A model generated the notes under the pieces. That model was not told where the DNA came from. It was given only the letters and a program-made list of their open reading frames with translations, and ran no database searches. DNA of 64,000 bases. Source: Aggregatilinea lenta. Lineage in GTDB: Bacteria; Chloroflexota; Anaerolineae; Aggregatilineales; Aggregatilineaceae. Shown piece by piece: positions 10,425 through 18,206 of this stretch. How positions within the stretch are numbered: the first letter of the stretch is position 1; each line of letters starts with the position of its first letter. The DNA lies in the NCBI RefSeq assembly GCF_003569045.1, contig NZ_BFCB01000002.1, forward strand, positions 1,159,506 to 1,223,505. The letters run 5' to 3'. A program made the position numbers and the translations under genes.

Positions 10425-11711
10425 ATGGCATCGCAACTCCATGAAGCCGTCAGACTCGCTCAGGAAGGACACCGTGACGACGCCCGGCTGATGCTGCGCC
10501 AGGTCGTCCAGACCGATCCCAACAACGAAATGGCCTGGTTGTGGCTGGCGTCCGTCGCCGCCGATCAGGTCGAGTACGAGCGCACGCTGAACGAAGTCCT
10601 GCGCATCAACCCGACCAACCAGCAGGCGCGCACGCTTCGGGATCAGTTCGTCCAGCAGTACGGCTCCCGCCTGAACGCCACGCCCAACCAGACGCCACCG
10701 CCCCCCACGCCTTACACGCCACTGCAATCGCCGCCGCCTTATGGCACACCGACCGGGCAGCCGCTCTACGGGGAATCGGCTTACGGGCAGCCGCCGCATT
10801 CGGCCTCGCCCCAGCAGCAGCCGCCTTCCTACATTGGCACACCCGCGGCTTACGGCGCGCTGCCCGCGCAGGAATCGGTGGTCCGGCACGAGCGCGTCGT
10901 CGAGCGCCGCCGGCGCCGGGGCTGCCTCGGCTGCGGTTGTGTGCCCTCGTGCCTGCTCGTGCTGGTGATTTTCATCGTGCTGCCTGCCGTCGTGTGCGGC
11001 GGAATCGCCTATGCCAATCGCAGCGCGAACCTGGGGCCGGGCGACTGGCTGCTAACCTACCTGCCCGGCGACCTGGGCCGCAAGGACATCGAGTTCGAAG
11101 TCGATAACCGCGCCGTGTCGGTCAGCGTGCCGCGCAGCTGGTTCCTGGCGGAAGTGGACGAGCAGTGGTGGTCCGCGATCAGTGACGCGCTCGACCAGTC
11201 GTTCCCGTTCGACGACACAACCCAGACCTGGGCCGACGAAGCGGTCGATCTCGCGGCGCAGTCGCTGCAAAACGCCAACGTGCCCATTCTGGAAACCAAC
11301 CCCATCCGGCTGTTCCAGGGCGGCGCGCCGAGCGGACTGCTGTTCCAGGGACTCGTGCAGGCGGGCGAAGCCAACGTCGACAGCTTTGCGTGCAGCGCCG
11401 TACAGGGCAGTGAATCAAACGCCATCGCGGACGCGGTCGGCGCTCAGCCCACCTTCGACGTGATCGAGCGCGGGCAGTTGTGCGGCTACCGCATGGACAG
11501 CGTCGTCTCGCTCGACGCCGCGCAGCCCATCCTGCAAAACGCCGACGCGCCGACAGCCATGCACGTGACGCAGTTCTACATCCCGCTCGACAACGCCAGC
11601 GCGTCGTCGTGGTCGGTCAGCGTGCCGGAAAACCAGTACGACCTGTACTCGGACGACATCGACCAGATCATCGACACCGCCACGATCGGAGCGGGCGGCA
11701 CGGTCGGCTGA
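10425..11711 (+). CDS. TPR / single-TM protein with extracytoplasmic domain
   Basis: The 428-residue protein begins with about 80 residues of helical repeat (LHEAVRLAQEGHRDDARLMLRQVVQTDPNNEMAWLWLASVA), a TPR-like pair that would sit in the cytoplasm. A Pro/Gln/Tyr-rich linker (about residues 85-145) and a Cys-rich basic patch (RRRRGCLGCGCVPSC) lead into one membrane helix (CLLVLVIFIVLPAVVCGGIAY). The remaining 230 residues would be outside. The same order (TPR, basic patch, helix, outer domain with VPRSWF/LPESWM near its start) is seen in the gene at 47390-48523, so they are likely paralogues. The function is unknown. Confidence 0.65.
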   Translation: MASQLHEAVRLAQEGHRDDARLMLRQVVQTDPNNEMAWLWLASVAADQVEYERTLNEVLRINPTNQQARTLRDQFVQQYGSRLNATPNQTPPPPTPYTPLQSPPPYGTPTGQPLYGESAYGQPPHSASPQQQPPSYIGTPAAYGALPAQESVVRHERVVERRRRRGCLGCGCVPSCLLVLVIFIVLPAVVCGGIAYANRSANLGPGDWLLTYLPGDLGRKDIEFEVDNRAVSVSVPRSWFLAEVDEQWWSAISDALDQSFPFDDTTQTWADEAVDLAAQSLQNANVPILETNPIRLFQGGAPSGLLFQGLVQAGEANVDSFACSAVQGSESNAIADAVGAQPTFDVIERGQLCGYRMDSVVSLDAAQPILQNADAPTAMHVTQFYIPLDNASASSWSVSVPENQYDLYSDDIDQIIDTATIGAGGTVG

Positions 11712-11718
11712 AAACCGG

Positions 11719-11744
11719 CGATTCTGGCTCCCCCGGCAGAATCG
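11719..11744 (+). terminator. Hairpin after the TPR-TM gene (possible terminator)
   Basis: Arms cgattctg and cagaatcg enclose a 10-base C/G-rich loop immediately after the stop codon. There is no T-run, so termination is not certain. Confidence 0.4.
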
Positions 11745-11757
11745 TCAGAGCCACCAA

Positions 11758-11794
11758 TTGACAGTCCCAAGCGGGCAGTGTTATAAACCCGCTT
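11758..11794 (+). promoter_or_regulatory. pfkA promoter with overlapping dyad
   Basis: A perfect TTGACA (11758-11763), 18-base spacer and TATAAA (11782-11787) form the best sigma-70-type promoter in the window. An inverted repeat aagcggg (11769-11775) / cccgctt (11788-11794) surrounds the -10 box, which makes it a candidate operator or a 5' stem. Confidence 0.75.
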
Positions 11795-11839
11795 GATGGT
11801 GACTGACAATGACGCTCGGCAAGGAGAGCTTGCAACTAC

Positions 11840-12811
11840 ATGGCCATTCGAACGATCGCGGTAATGACGAGTGGGGGCGATGCGCCGGGCATGAATCCGG
11901 CCATTCGCGCGGTGGTACGCGCTGCAACTGCCCAGGGGATTGAAGTCTATGGCATCCGCCAGGCCTTTTCCGGGCTGCTGGCGGGTGACTTTGAGCGCAT
12001 GACCAATCGTGACGTCAGCGGGATCATCGGGCGCGGCGGCACGATCCTGCAAACAGCCCGGAACGCGGAATTCCGCACCCTACCGGGCCAGAAACGCGGC
12101 CTGCGTCGCCTCAACGAGCACGGCATCGAGGGACTGGTCGTCATCGGCGGTGACGGCAGCCTGCGCGGCGCGCAATCGCTGCACCAGCTCGGCTTCCCGG
12201 TGGTGGGCGTGCCGGGCAGCATCGACAACGACATCTTCGGCACCGACATGAGTATCGGCGTGGACACCGCGCTGAATACCATCATCGACGCGCTGGACAA
12301 GCTGCGCGACACGGCCAGCAGCCACGAGCGCTGCTTCCTGATCGAAGTCATGGGCCGCAACTGCGGCTATCTAGCGACGATTGCGGGCATCCTCGGCGGC
12401 GCGGAATTCGTCATGATTCCCGAACGCTCGTTCACGCTCGAAGAAGTCTCCGACGCGCTCGAAAACGCCTACATGCGCGGCAAGAACCACGCCATCGGCG
12501 TGATCGCGGAGGGCGCGACGCCTAAGATCAACGAGGTCGCGGCCTTCCTCGAAGGCCACGAAACTGGCTTCGAGGTGCGCATGACGGTGCTGGGGCACGT
12601 GGTACGCGGCGGTTTTCCATCCGCCTTCGACCGCCTGCTGGCAACGCGCCTGGGCGTGCATGCCGTCGAGTGCCTGCTGGGCGGCGAAACGGGCGTCATG
12701 GTCGGGCTGCAAGGGCGCGATGTCGGCACGGTCAGTCTGGCCGACGCCACCGACAAAAACAAGAACGTCAGCGCCGAATACATTCAAATGGCCGATATGC
12801 TGGCGCGTTAA
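11840..12811 (+). CDS. pfkA: 6-phosphofructokinase, ATP-type signature
   Basis: The 323-residue length is that of short bacterial PfkA. Visible motifs in order are VMTSGGDAPGMN at the nucleotide loop, GIRQAFSGLL, VVIGGDGS (Gly at the position that allows ATP), GVPGSIDND with the catalytic Asp, GVDTALNTI, VMGRNCGYLA, VIAEGA and VLGHVVRGGFPSAFDR. The GGDGS / PGSIDND pair is the ATP-dependent form, phosphorylating fructose 6-phosphate in glycolysis. It has its own strong promoter and a terminator. A second phosphofructokinase with the PPi-type signature follows 278 bases downstream. Confidence 0.93.
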   Translation: MAIRTIAVMTSGGDAPGMNPAIRAVVRAATAQGIEVYGIRQAFSGLLAGDFERMTNRDVSGIIGRGGTILQTARNAEFRTLPGQKRGLRRLNEHGIEGLVVIGGDGSLRGAQSLHQLGFPVVGVPGSIDNDIFGTDMSIGVDTALNTIIDALDKLRDTASSHERCFLIEVMGRNCGYLATIAGILGGAEFVMIPERSFTLEEVSDALENAYMRGKNHAIGVIAEGATPKINEVAAFLEGHETGFEVRMTVLGHVVRGGFPSAFDRLLATRLGVHAVECLLGGETGVMVGLQGRDVGTVSLADATDKNKNVSAEYIQMADMLAR

Positions 12812-12848
12812 CCCCGCGCCGCAAGTCCGGTCACCACTTGCACCATCA

Positions 12849-12898
12849 CCGGCGTCCGTCTCCCTTTGGCACAAGGGCCGGACGCCGGATACGTTTTT
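12849..12898 (+). terminator. Intrinsic terminator after pfkA
   Basis: Arms ccggcgtccg (12849-12858) and cggacgccgg (12879-12888) form a perfect 10-bp stem with a smaller inner stem (ccctt/aaggg), followed by atacgTTTTT. This ends pfkA transcription and implies that the next gene has its own promoter. Confidence 0.85.
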
Positions 12899-12971
12899 GG
12901 CGTCCCTCCATCCCGGACACTTCCCCTGTATTTGGTGATAAAAGTCAACAGCGTCCAACGGCGCTCACTGG

Positions 12972-12995
12972 TATAATATTGGGTGAATTGTCACC
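12972..12995 (+). promoter_or_regulatory. Promoter of the PPi-type phosphofructokinase gene
   Basis: A perfect TATAAT (12972-12977) lies in the gap between the two kinase genes, and a small inverted repeat ggtga-attg-tcacc (12982-12995) lies at the expected transcription start. No good -35 box is seen. The predicted leader is about 105 bases. Confidence 0.55.
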
Positions 12996-13089
12996 ATTCT
13001 CCGGGTTTTGTCCCCAGCTAGCCTGATTGGTGCAATCCGCCAATAGACTGCTTTTTGCATTAATATCGAACACTTGAGGGAGGATCAGG

Positions 13090-14265
13090 ATGTTACGGAT
13101 CGGTGTACTTACGGGTGGCGGCGACGTTCCGGGCCTCAACCCGTGCATTAAGCAAATCGTGAATCGCGCGGTGGACGCGGGCCACGAGGTCTACGGGATT
13201 CGCCGGGGCTGGGGTGGCCTGCTCAACTACAACCCTGACTCGTCTGACGAGGAAAAGTTAAACTGGGTCATGCCGCTCACCAAGACGGTGGTGCGCACGG
13301 TGGACCGCACGGGCGGCACGTTCCTGCACACGTCGCGCACGAACCCGCAAAACGTGCTACCGGCCCAGGTCCCGGACTTTTTGCAGGGCCTGACAGTACC
13401 CAAGAAGGCCGACAAGCACGAGCGCGAGGTCGGCGACTACACCGAACACGTGCTGGGCGTGCTGGATCACCTGGGACTCGACGTGCTGATCCCCATCGGC
13501 GGCGACGATACGCTCAGCTACGGCGAGCGCATGCACCGCGAAGGCATGAAGGTCGTCGCCATCCCGAAAACGATGGACAACGACGTCTACGGCACCGACT
13601 ATTGCATCGGCTTTTCGACCGCCGTCACGCGCTCGGTGGAGTTCATCCACAACCTGCGCACCAGCGCCGGGTCGCACGAGCGCATCGCCGTGGTCGAGCT
13701 GTTCGGGCGCAACTCTGGCGAGACCGCGCTGATTGCCGCCTACCTGGCGGGCGTGGAGCGCGCGTTGATCTCCGAGGTTCCGTTCGACCCGCAGCGGCTG
13801 GCGACGCTGGTCATGGAAGACAAGGCGATCAACCCCAGCAACTACACGATGGTCACCGTGTCTGAAGGTGCGCGTTTGCTGGAAGGCGAGATCGTGCAGA
13901 GCGGCGAGGCGGACGCCTACGGCCACCAGAAGCTGGGTGGTATTGGCGCGGTTGTCGGGGAGATGCTCAAGGAATACACCGGCGAGAATATCATCTACCA
14001 GCAGGTTGCATATCTGATGCGCTCCGGCGCGCCGGACTCGCTCGACCTGATGGTCGCCGCGAACTACGCGCAGATGGCGATGAGCCTCGTCGAACAGGGG
14101 CGCTTTGGCCGGATGGTCGCGCTCCAGCGCGGGCTGTACACGGACATCAACATCAGCACGCTCATGCAGGGCGTCAAGCGCGTCAACGTGGCCGAGCTGT
14201 ACGACGTAGAGACCTACCGCCCGAAGGTGCGCCACGTCTTCGGCATGCCGATGTTCCTGATGTAG
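13090..14265 (+). CDS. Phosphofructokinase, PPi-type signature
   Basis: The 391-residue protein begins [17 protein letters not shown]. It carries the two diagnostic changes of the pyrophosphate-using group: GGDDT (Asp where ATP enzymes have Gly) and PKTMDND (Lys where ATP enzymes have Gly). An insertion around residues 45-115 makes it longer than PfkA. The other active-site segments, [20 protein letters not shown] and VSEGA, are intact. By family knowledge it should use PPi reversibly, serving glycolysis or gluconeogenesis. GGGAGG precedes the ATG. It is transcribed separately from pfkA and ends at a T-tailed palindrome. Confidence 0.85.
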   Translation: MLRIGVLTGGGDVPGLNPCIKQIVNRAVDAGHEVYGIRRGWGGLLNYNPDSSDEEKLNWVMPLTKTVVRTVDRTGGTFLHTSRTNPQNVLPAQVPDFLQGLTVPKKADKHEREVGDYTEHVLGVLDHLGLDVLIPIGGDDTLSYGERMHREGMKVVAIPKTMDNDVYGTDYCIGFSTAVTRSVEFIHNLRTSAGSHERIAVVELFGRNSGETALIAAYLAGVERALISEVPFDPQRLATLVMEDKAINPSNYTMVTVSEGARLLEGEIVQSGEADAYGHQKLGGIGAVVGEMLKEYTGENIIYQQVAYLMRSGAPDSLDLMVAANYAQMAMSLVEQGRFGRMVALQRGLYTDINISTLMQGVKRVNVAELYDVETYRPKVRHVFGMPMFLM

Positions 14266-14352
14266 CAGCGAAAAGCAGCCGCTAGCGATTAGCGGTTAGC
14301 AAGGGCAAAAGCAAAAGCAAAACAGAAGCAACCTGCGGGTGCATGAGGGTTT

Positions 14353-14402
14353 GCAAAGCACCTCACCCCCGGCCTCTCTCCAATCGGATTGGAGAGGGGA
14401 GA
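14353..14402. repeat. Palindromic repeat in a 322-base gap
   Basis: The gap 14266-14587 carries no gene. It holds a short simple-sequence stretch (gcaaaagcaaaagcaaaac, about 14303-14321), this repeat (cctcacccccggcctctctccaatcggattggagaggggag), and a terminator at 14428. The arms cctctctccaat / attggagagggg match the second palindrome at 8029 and 43847. Confidence 0.7.
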
Positions 14403-14427
14403 CAAACTAAATGAAACATGATCTTGT

Positions 14428-14458
14428 CGGGGCGGGTTTATAACCCGCCCCGTTTTTT
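14428..14458 (+). terminator. Intrinsic terminator built from a palindromic repeat
   Basis: The sequence cggggcgggtt-tat-aacccgccccg has perfect 11-bp arms and is followed by TTTTTT. The core GGGCGGGTTnnnAACCCGCCC is the same as in the repeats at 15299 and 43798, so a repeat copy seems to serve as the terminator of the phosphofructokinase gene. Confidence 0.85.
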
Positions 14459-14587
14459 GCCCCGGCAGATCGTTGGGCTACATCCCCACTCCCCCAACCA
14501 TTAGGGATGCCGTTCGCAGCCTGCGCGCGTAAACTCGTTCCCGTGTACAATTACAACACTGGATGAATGCGCAAGGAGAGACACTCT

Positions 14588-15268
14588 ATGGAGCACAAAA
14601 TTCTCGGCACCGTCATGCAAGCGCTCGAAGTCACGCTGGTGCGCGGCGAAGCGCTGTATACCGAATCCGGCGGCATGGCGTGGATGACCGACGGCATCGA
14701 CATGAAGACCAGCGGGCGCGGCGGCCTGGGCAGCATGATCGGGCGCAAGCTCGCGGGTGAAAGCATGTTCATGACCACCTACACCTGCCAGGCCGATCAG
14801 GCGATGATCACGTTCACGCCCGAAAGCCCCGGCAAGGTGATCCCGCTCAACCTCAAGTCCGGCTACAGCATGATCTGCCAAAAGGACGCCTTCATGTGCG
14901 CCGAGGAATCGGTGCAGTTGGAGATGCACTTCCGGCGGAAGCTCGGTTCCGGCCTGTTCGGCGGCGAGGGCTTCATCCTACAGAAGCTGACCGGTCCCGG
15001 CACCGCGTTTGTGGAGATCGCGGGCGAGGTGCAGATGGTCGAGCTACAACCGGGCCAGCGCCTGAAGATCGACCCCGGCCACATCGCCATGTACGAGCCG
15101 ACGTGCAGCTATGACATCGAGATGGTCAAGGGCGCGATGAACATGTTCCTGGGCGGTGAGGGGCTGTTCCTGGCGACGATCACAGGGCCGGGCCGCGTGT
15201 GGCTGCAGACTATGCCGCTGAGCAACCTCGCGGGCGCGCTCAAGCATTACATTTCGCCGTCGTCGTAG
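14588..15268 (+). CDS. AIM24 / TIGR00266-family protein
   Basis: The start at 14588 (MEHKILGTVMQALEVTL) has AGGAG about 10 bases upstream; an in-frame start 21 bases earlier has none. The 226-residue product is rich in beta strands, with repeated Gly-containing turns (GGMAWMTDGIDMKTSGRGGLG, LGSGLFGGEGFILQKLTGPGTAFVEIAG, GGEGLFLATITGPGRVWLQTMP). This is the signature of the TIGR00266/AIM24 family, whose trimeric TRAP-like fold is known but whose bacterial role is not. It stands alone with repeats on both sides. Confidence 0.85.
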   Translation: MEHKILGTVMQALEVTLVRGEALYTESGGMAWMTDGIDMKTSGRGGLGSMIGRKLAGESMFMTTYTCQADQAMITFTPESPGKVIPLNLKSGYSMICQKDAFMCAEESVQLEMHFRRKLGSGLFGGEGFILQKLTGPGTAFVEIAGEVQMVELQPGQRLKIDPGHIAMYEPTCSYDIEMVKGAMNMFLGGEGLFLATITGPGRVWLQTMPLSNLAGALKHYISPSS

Positions 15269-15298
15269 GGTACCGGGACTCGGGGTAATTTGAGGAAA

Positions 15299-15324
15299 AG
15301 GGCGGGTTAGAAACCCGCCCCTAC
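15299..15324. repeat. Palindromic intergenic repeat (GTAGGGGC family)
   Basis: The sequence ggggcgggttagaaacccgcccctac (minus-strand end GTAGGGGC) lies between converging genes. It shares its core with 14428 and 43798. Confidence 0.75.
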
Positions 15325-15378
15325 CGATCCGCTATTTCGAGCAATTCCCTATACTGGGGGCACCCTGCTCTTTTGCTT

Positions 15379-15906
15379 TTAATCCTCGCCTACAACGTCC
15401 TCTTCACCCTCCGCGCCATCCATCGGCTTGGAGACGTCCACCACTTTGGCGCTCAGGACGCGCACAAGGTCATCGACCTTGATCTTCAGGTTGACGCCGC
15501 GCTGCCCGCCGTTGACGAAAATCGCCTCGTGCTGGCTGGCCTGCTCGTCGAGGTAGACGCCCCAGCGCTTCATGGTCAGCGCCAGCGCGCCGATGCCGCC
15601 CGTCTTCAGGCCGGTGACGGCTTCCGCGCCGCGCTTGGTGGTCATGGTCGCCTTCTTCTGCCCGATGGCGCGCGCGAATTGCTTGAGATCGAGCGTGCGG
15701 TCGGACGCGATCATCACCAGTGCGTGCTCGCCCTTGCCGAGCTGCACGACCAGCGTCTTGTACACCTCCGACGGCGACGCACCCATCGCCTCCGCCGCGT
15801 GAATGCCGTCTACGATATCCGATGCGTAGGTGAAGGCTTCATAGTCCACTTTCTGGCTTTCCAGAAAGCGCATCGAGTTTAACTTCTTCGTCTCTTGACT
15901 CATCAT
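15379..15906 (-). CDS. ybaK: YbaK/EbsC-type aminoacyl-tRNA deacylase
   Basis: The start is placed at the paired ATGs (15906/15903, MMSQETKKLNSMRFL); the longer open frame upstream is Arg-rich and not protein-like. About 175 residues form one YbaK domain. It begins NSMRFLESQKVDYEAFTY, has the family's HAAEAMGASPSEVYKTLVV (helix before the substrate pocket), the conserved Lys in that segment, and GGIGALAL near the active-site Gly loop. The family hydrolyses mischarged Cys-tRNA(Pro) in trans. The last 20 residues are acidic. It may share a transcript with the small gene 41 bases upstream (15948-16184). Confidence 0.85.
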   Translation of the reverse strand: MMSQETKKLNSMRFLESQKVDYEAFTYASDIVDGIHAAEAMGASPSEVYKTLVVQLGKGEHALVMIASDRTLDLKQFARAIGQKKATMTTKRGAEAVTGLKTGGIGALALTMKRWGVYLDEQASQHEAIFVNGGQRGVNLKIKVDDLVRVLSAKVVDVSKPMDGAEGEEDVVGED

Positions 15907-15947
15907 GTCCCTGCTTACCAGCGTGGCAGCGCCGTGCGCCGCACCCA

Positions 15948-16184
15948 TTACAGCAGATCCCGGCCCTCTTCGTCCGCCACCGGTGCGCCGAGATAGCCGA
16001 TCACGTTCCCTTTCAGATCGGTCAGTGCGTCTCCGTCGAGCAGCCACTGGCGGCCCCCGTCGAGATCGTAGACCACGCGCCCGTCGAGCACGCCGGTCTT
16101 CTCCCCCTGAAGATCATAGACCTGCTTCCCCGCGAGATAGCCAAATACTTCCCCATCGCGGTTAGAGATGCCACGTGTGGACAT
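15948..16184 (-). CDS. Small beta-repeat protein (4-fold beta-flower-like)
   Basis: The 78-residue product starts MSTRGISN, with AAAGGAG 7 bases before the ATG. It consists of four or five short repeats of the form G-x-V/x-x-Y/W-D/L-x-G: GEVFGYLAGKQVYDLQG, EKTGVLDGRVVYDLDG, GRQWLLDGDALTDLKG, NVIGYLGAPV. Such regular Gly/Asp/Tyr spacing predicts a small closed beta structure, as described for the four-fold beta-flower type of bacterial protein. It has no membrane segment or enzyme motif. Its role is unknown; it lies just upstream of ybaK. Confidence 0.7.
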   Translation of the reverse strand: MSTRGISNRDGEVFGYLAGKQVYDLQGEKTGVLDGRVVYDLDGGRQWLLDGDALTDLKGNVIGYLGAPVADEEGRDLL

Positions 16185-16302
16185 TCCTGGCTCCTTTCTC
16201 CGGTAGAGTTTGACGATCTGTACCTCAATTTTTAGCCAAAATGGGTGTCCGTGTCCAGTGCCAACGGCACCACTCATGGTCCACTTATTATAGCGCTACC
16301 TG

Positions 16303-16338
16303 TTGCATTGGCCGCTGATTGGGGCTATAATCGAACGT
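16303..16338 (+). promoter_or_regulatory. Promoter giving a probably leaderless mRNA
   Basis: TTGCAT (16303-16308), a 17-base spacer and TATAAT (16326-16331) precede the ATG at 16339 by only seven bases. The usual start distance (6-8 bases after the -10) puts transcription start on or next to the A of the ATG, and there is no ribosome site. Confidence 0.7.
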
Positions 16339-17022
16339 ATGTGCGGACGATTCACACTCACTATTCCCGATCCCGAGACGCTGGCCCAGGCGTTCATGCT
16401 GCCTGGGATGCCGCCGGACCTGCCGCCGCGCTTCAATATCGCGCCGACGCAGCCGGTGCTGGCCGTCGTGCGTGACGGCGATAGCGGCGACAACGAGCTA
16501 AAGGTGATGCGCTGGGGCCTGATTCCGTCGTGGTCCAAGGACGCGACCATCGCCAGCCGCCTGATCAACGCGCGCAGCGAAACCCTGGCCGAAAAGCCCA
16601 CGTTCCGTACCGCGTTTGCCCGCCGCCGCTGCCTGATCGTCGCGGACGGCTTCTACGAGTGGCAGAAGCAGGCGAGCGGTCCCAAAGTGCCCATGTATAT
16701 CACCCTGGCCGATCACGACGTGTTCGGCTTCGCGGGACTGTGGGAGCACTGGACCGAGCCGGACAGCGGCGAGGCGATCACCACCTGCACGATCATCACC
16801 GGCCCGCCGAACGAGCTGATCGCGCCCATCCACAACCGGATGCCGGTCATTCTGCCGCGTGAGGCGCACGACACCTGGCTCGATCCCGACAACAACGATA
16901 CGTCCGCGCTGCAATCGCTGCTGCGGCCCTATCCGGCGGACGCCATGACCGCCTACCCCGTGTCGCGCAGGGTCAACACCGCGACCCACGACAGCCCGGA
17001 TCTGATCGAGCGCGTGGAGTAA
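16339..17022 (+). CDS. HMCES/YedK-type abasic-site DNA-protein crosslinker (SRAP)
   Basis: The start at MCGRFTL is fixed by the catalytic Cys2, which must become the N-terminus; an in-frame start 36 bases upstream would destroy it. The 227-residue protein has all SRAP family landmarks: PRFNIAPTQP (conserved Asn), MRWGLIPSWSKD, INARSETLAEKPTFR, RCLIVADGFYEWQ (active-site Glu) and the late IHNRMPVIL with the catalytic His. Family members form a stable thiazolidine crosslink with abasic sites in single-stranded DNA. The mRNA appears to be leaderless. Confidence 0.93.
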   Translation: MCGRFTLTIPDPETLAQAFMLPGMPPDLPPRFNIAPTQPVLAVVRDGDSGDNELKVMRWGLIPSWSKDATIASRLINARSETLAEKPTFRTAFARRRCLIVADGFYEWQKQASGPKVPMYITLADHDVFGFAGLWEHWTEPDSGEAITTCTIITGPPNELIAPIHNRMPVILPREAHDTWLDPDNNDTSALQSLLRPYPADAMTAYPVSRRVNTATHDSPDLIERVE

Positions 17023-17149
17023 GTCCCGTTCTCATCAAGTGCCTATAAACACGTGGGGGCGTCTGCGACTCGCCCCCCATGCGCCAAGTTAACGGGGAGC
17101 TGGCCTGTTTGGCGCGTTTCGCCCCATCCACGCCGCTGCCCTTCTGCCT

Positions 17150-18205
17150 CTACACAGTGCACAGCGCCGTGTCGAACTGCTCGACCAGCGCCGCGCGCTC
17201 GGCGTCGGGCAAAAAAGCCGCCTGCGCCGCATTGCGCGTGACGGTTTTCAGCGTCTCCATCGACAGGCCCAGCGCAGTATACGCCAGCGTCAGCTCGTCG
17301 GTGAGCGTGATGCCGCTCAGCGACGGATCGTCGGTGTTGATCGTGGCGCAGATGCCTTCGGCCACCAGCACTGCCAGCGGATATTCCTCCAGGCGATGCA
17401 CTGCACCGGTTTGCAGGTTGCTGGTGGGGCAGATCTCCAGCGGCACGCCGCGCTCGCGCACGAGATCCAGCACGCGCCGGCTTTCCACAATGCGCACGCC
17501 GTGCCCGATGCGGTCCGCACCCATACGGGTCACGGCGTCGTGGATGTTCTTCGGTCCATCCCACTCCCCGGCGTGGATCGTCACGCCCAGCCCGGCGGCG
17601 TGCGCCTGCCGGAACAGGGACTGAAACGGATCGGCGCTGTGGCCCACTTCCAGCCCGGCCAGATCGATGCCCGCAATCGTGTCGCAGCCCATGTCGAGCG
17701 CAGCGGCCAGCGTGCGTTCGGCGATGGCGAGGCTTTCGTGACGGTTGACCGACACGATCAGCCGGACGTGCGTGCCCAGCTTCGACTGCGCCTGCGCCGT
17801 CGCGTCACAGACCCACTCGATCACCTGATCGAAGCTGTAGCCGTTGTAGCGGGCCAGGGCGTTGGGCGTGAAGCGCAGCTCCAGGTACTTCACGTTGTCG
17901 GCGGCGGCGTCCTCGATGGCTTCCATCGTGACGCGGCGAACGATCTCGCGCGAGCGGAAAAACTGGCGTAGCGCGCCGAACTTGCTGAGGAACACGCCAA
18001 AGTTTGCCTCGTCGGTGTCCACCATCTGCACATGCGGGCGCAGCGCCTCAAGGGAGTTGGCGGGCAGCGGAATCTGGTATTCGCGCGCGATCTCGGCCAG
18101 CGTAGACAGGCGCAGCGCACCTTCGAGGTGGCGGTGCAAATCGATCTTCGGCCAGGCGTGTATTTGCCGCCAGGCCGCGCCGCTGCGGTCGATCGCTTGA
18201 CCCAT
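17150..18205 (-). CDS. add: Adenosine deaminase
   Basis: The start at 18205 (MGQAIDRSGAAW) lies one base after the upstream kinase stop, with GAGG inside the kinase end as the ribosome site. The 351-residue TIM barrel has the zinc ligands IDLHRHLEG (HxH), VTIHAGEWDG (His and the catalytic Glu), RIGHGVRI (His) and NTDDPSLSG (Asp pair). This is the full adenosine/adenine deaminase set. It converts adenosine to inosine in the cytoplasm. It is the last gene of a five-gene minus-strand operon that otherwise encodes signalling and membrane proteins. Confidence 0.9.
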   Translation of the reverse strand: MGQAIDRSGAAWRQIHAWPKIDLHRHLEGALRLSTLAEIAREYQIPLPANSLEALRPHVQMVDTDEANFGVFLSKFGALRQFFRSREIVRRVTMEAIEDAAADNVKYLELRFTPNALARYNGYSFDQVIEWVCDATAQAQSKLGTHVRLIVSVNRHESLAIAERTLAAALDMGCDTIAGIDLAGLEVGHSADPFQSLFRQAHAAGLGVTIHAGEWDGPKNIHDAVTRMGADRIGHGVRIVESRRVLDLVRERGVPLEICPTSNLQTGAVHRLEEYPLAVLVAEGICATINTDDPSLSGITLTDELTLAYTALGLSMETLKTVTRNAAQAAFLPDAERAALVEQFDTALCTV

Positions 18206-18206
18206 A

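Noticed and set aside
14303-14321. Possible CRISPR-like or tandem array in the gap after the second phosphofructokinase gene
   Set aside because: It is only a short run of gcaaaa units, with no spaced direct repeats.
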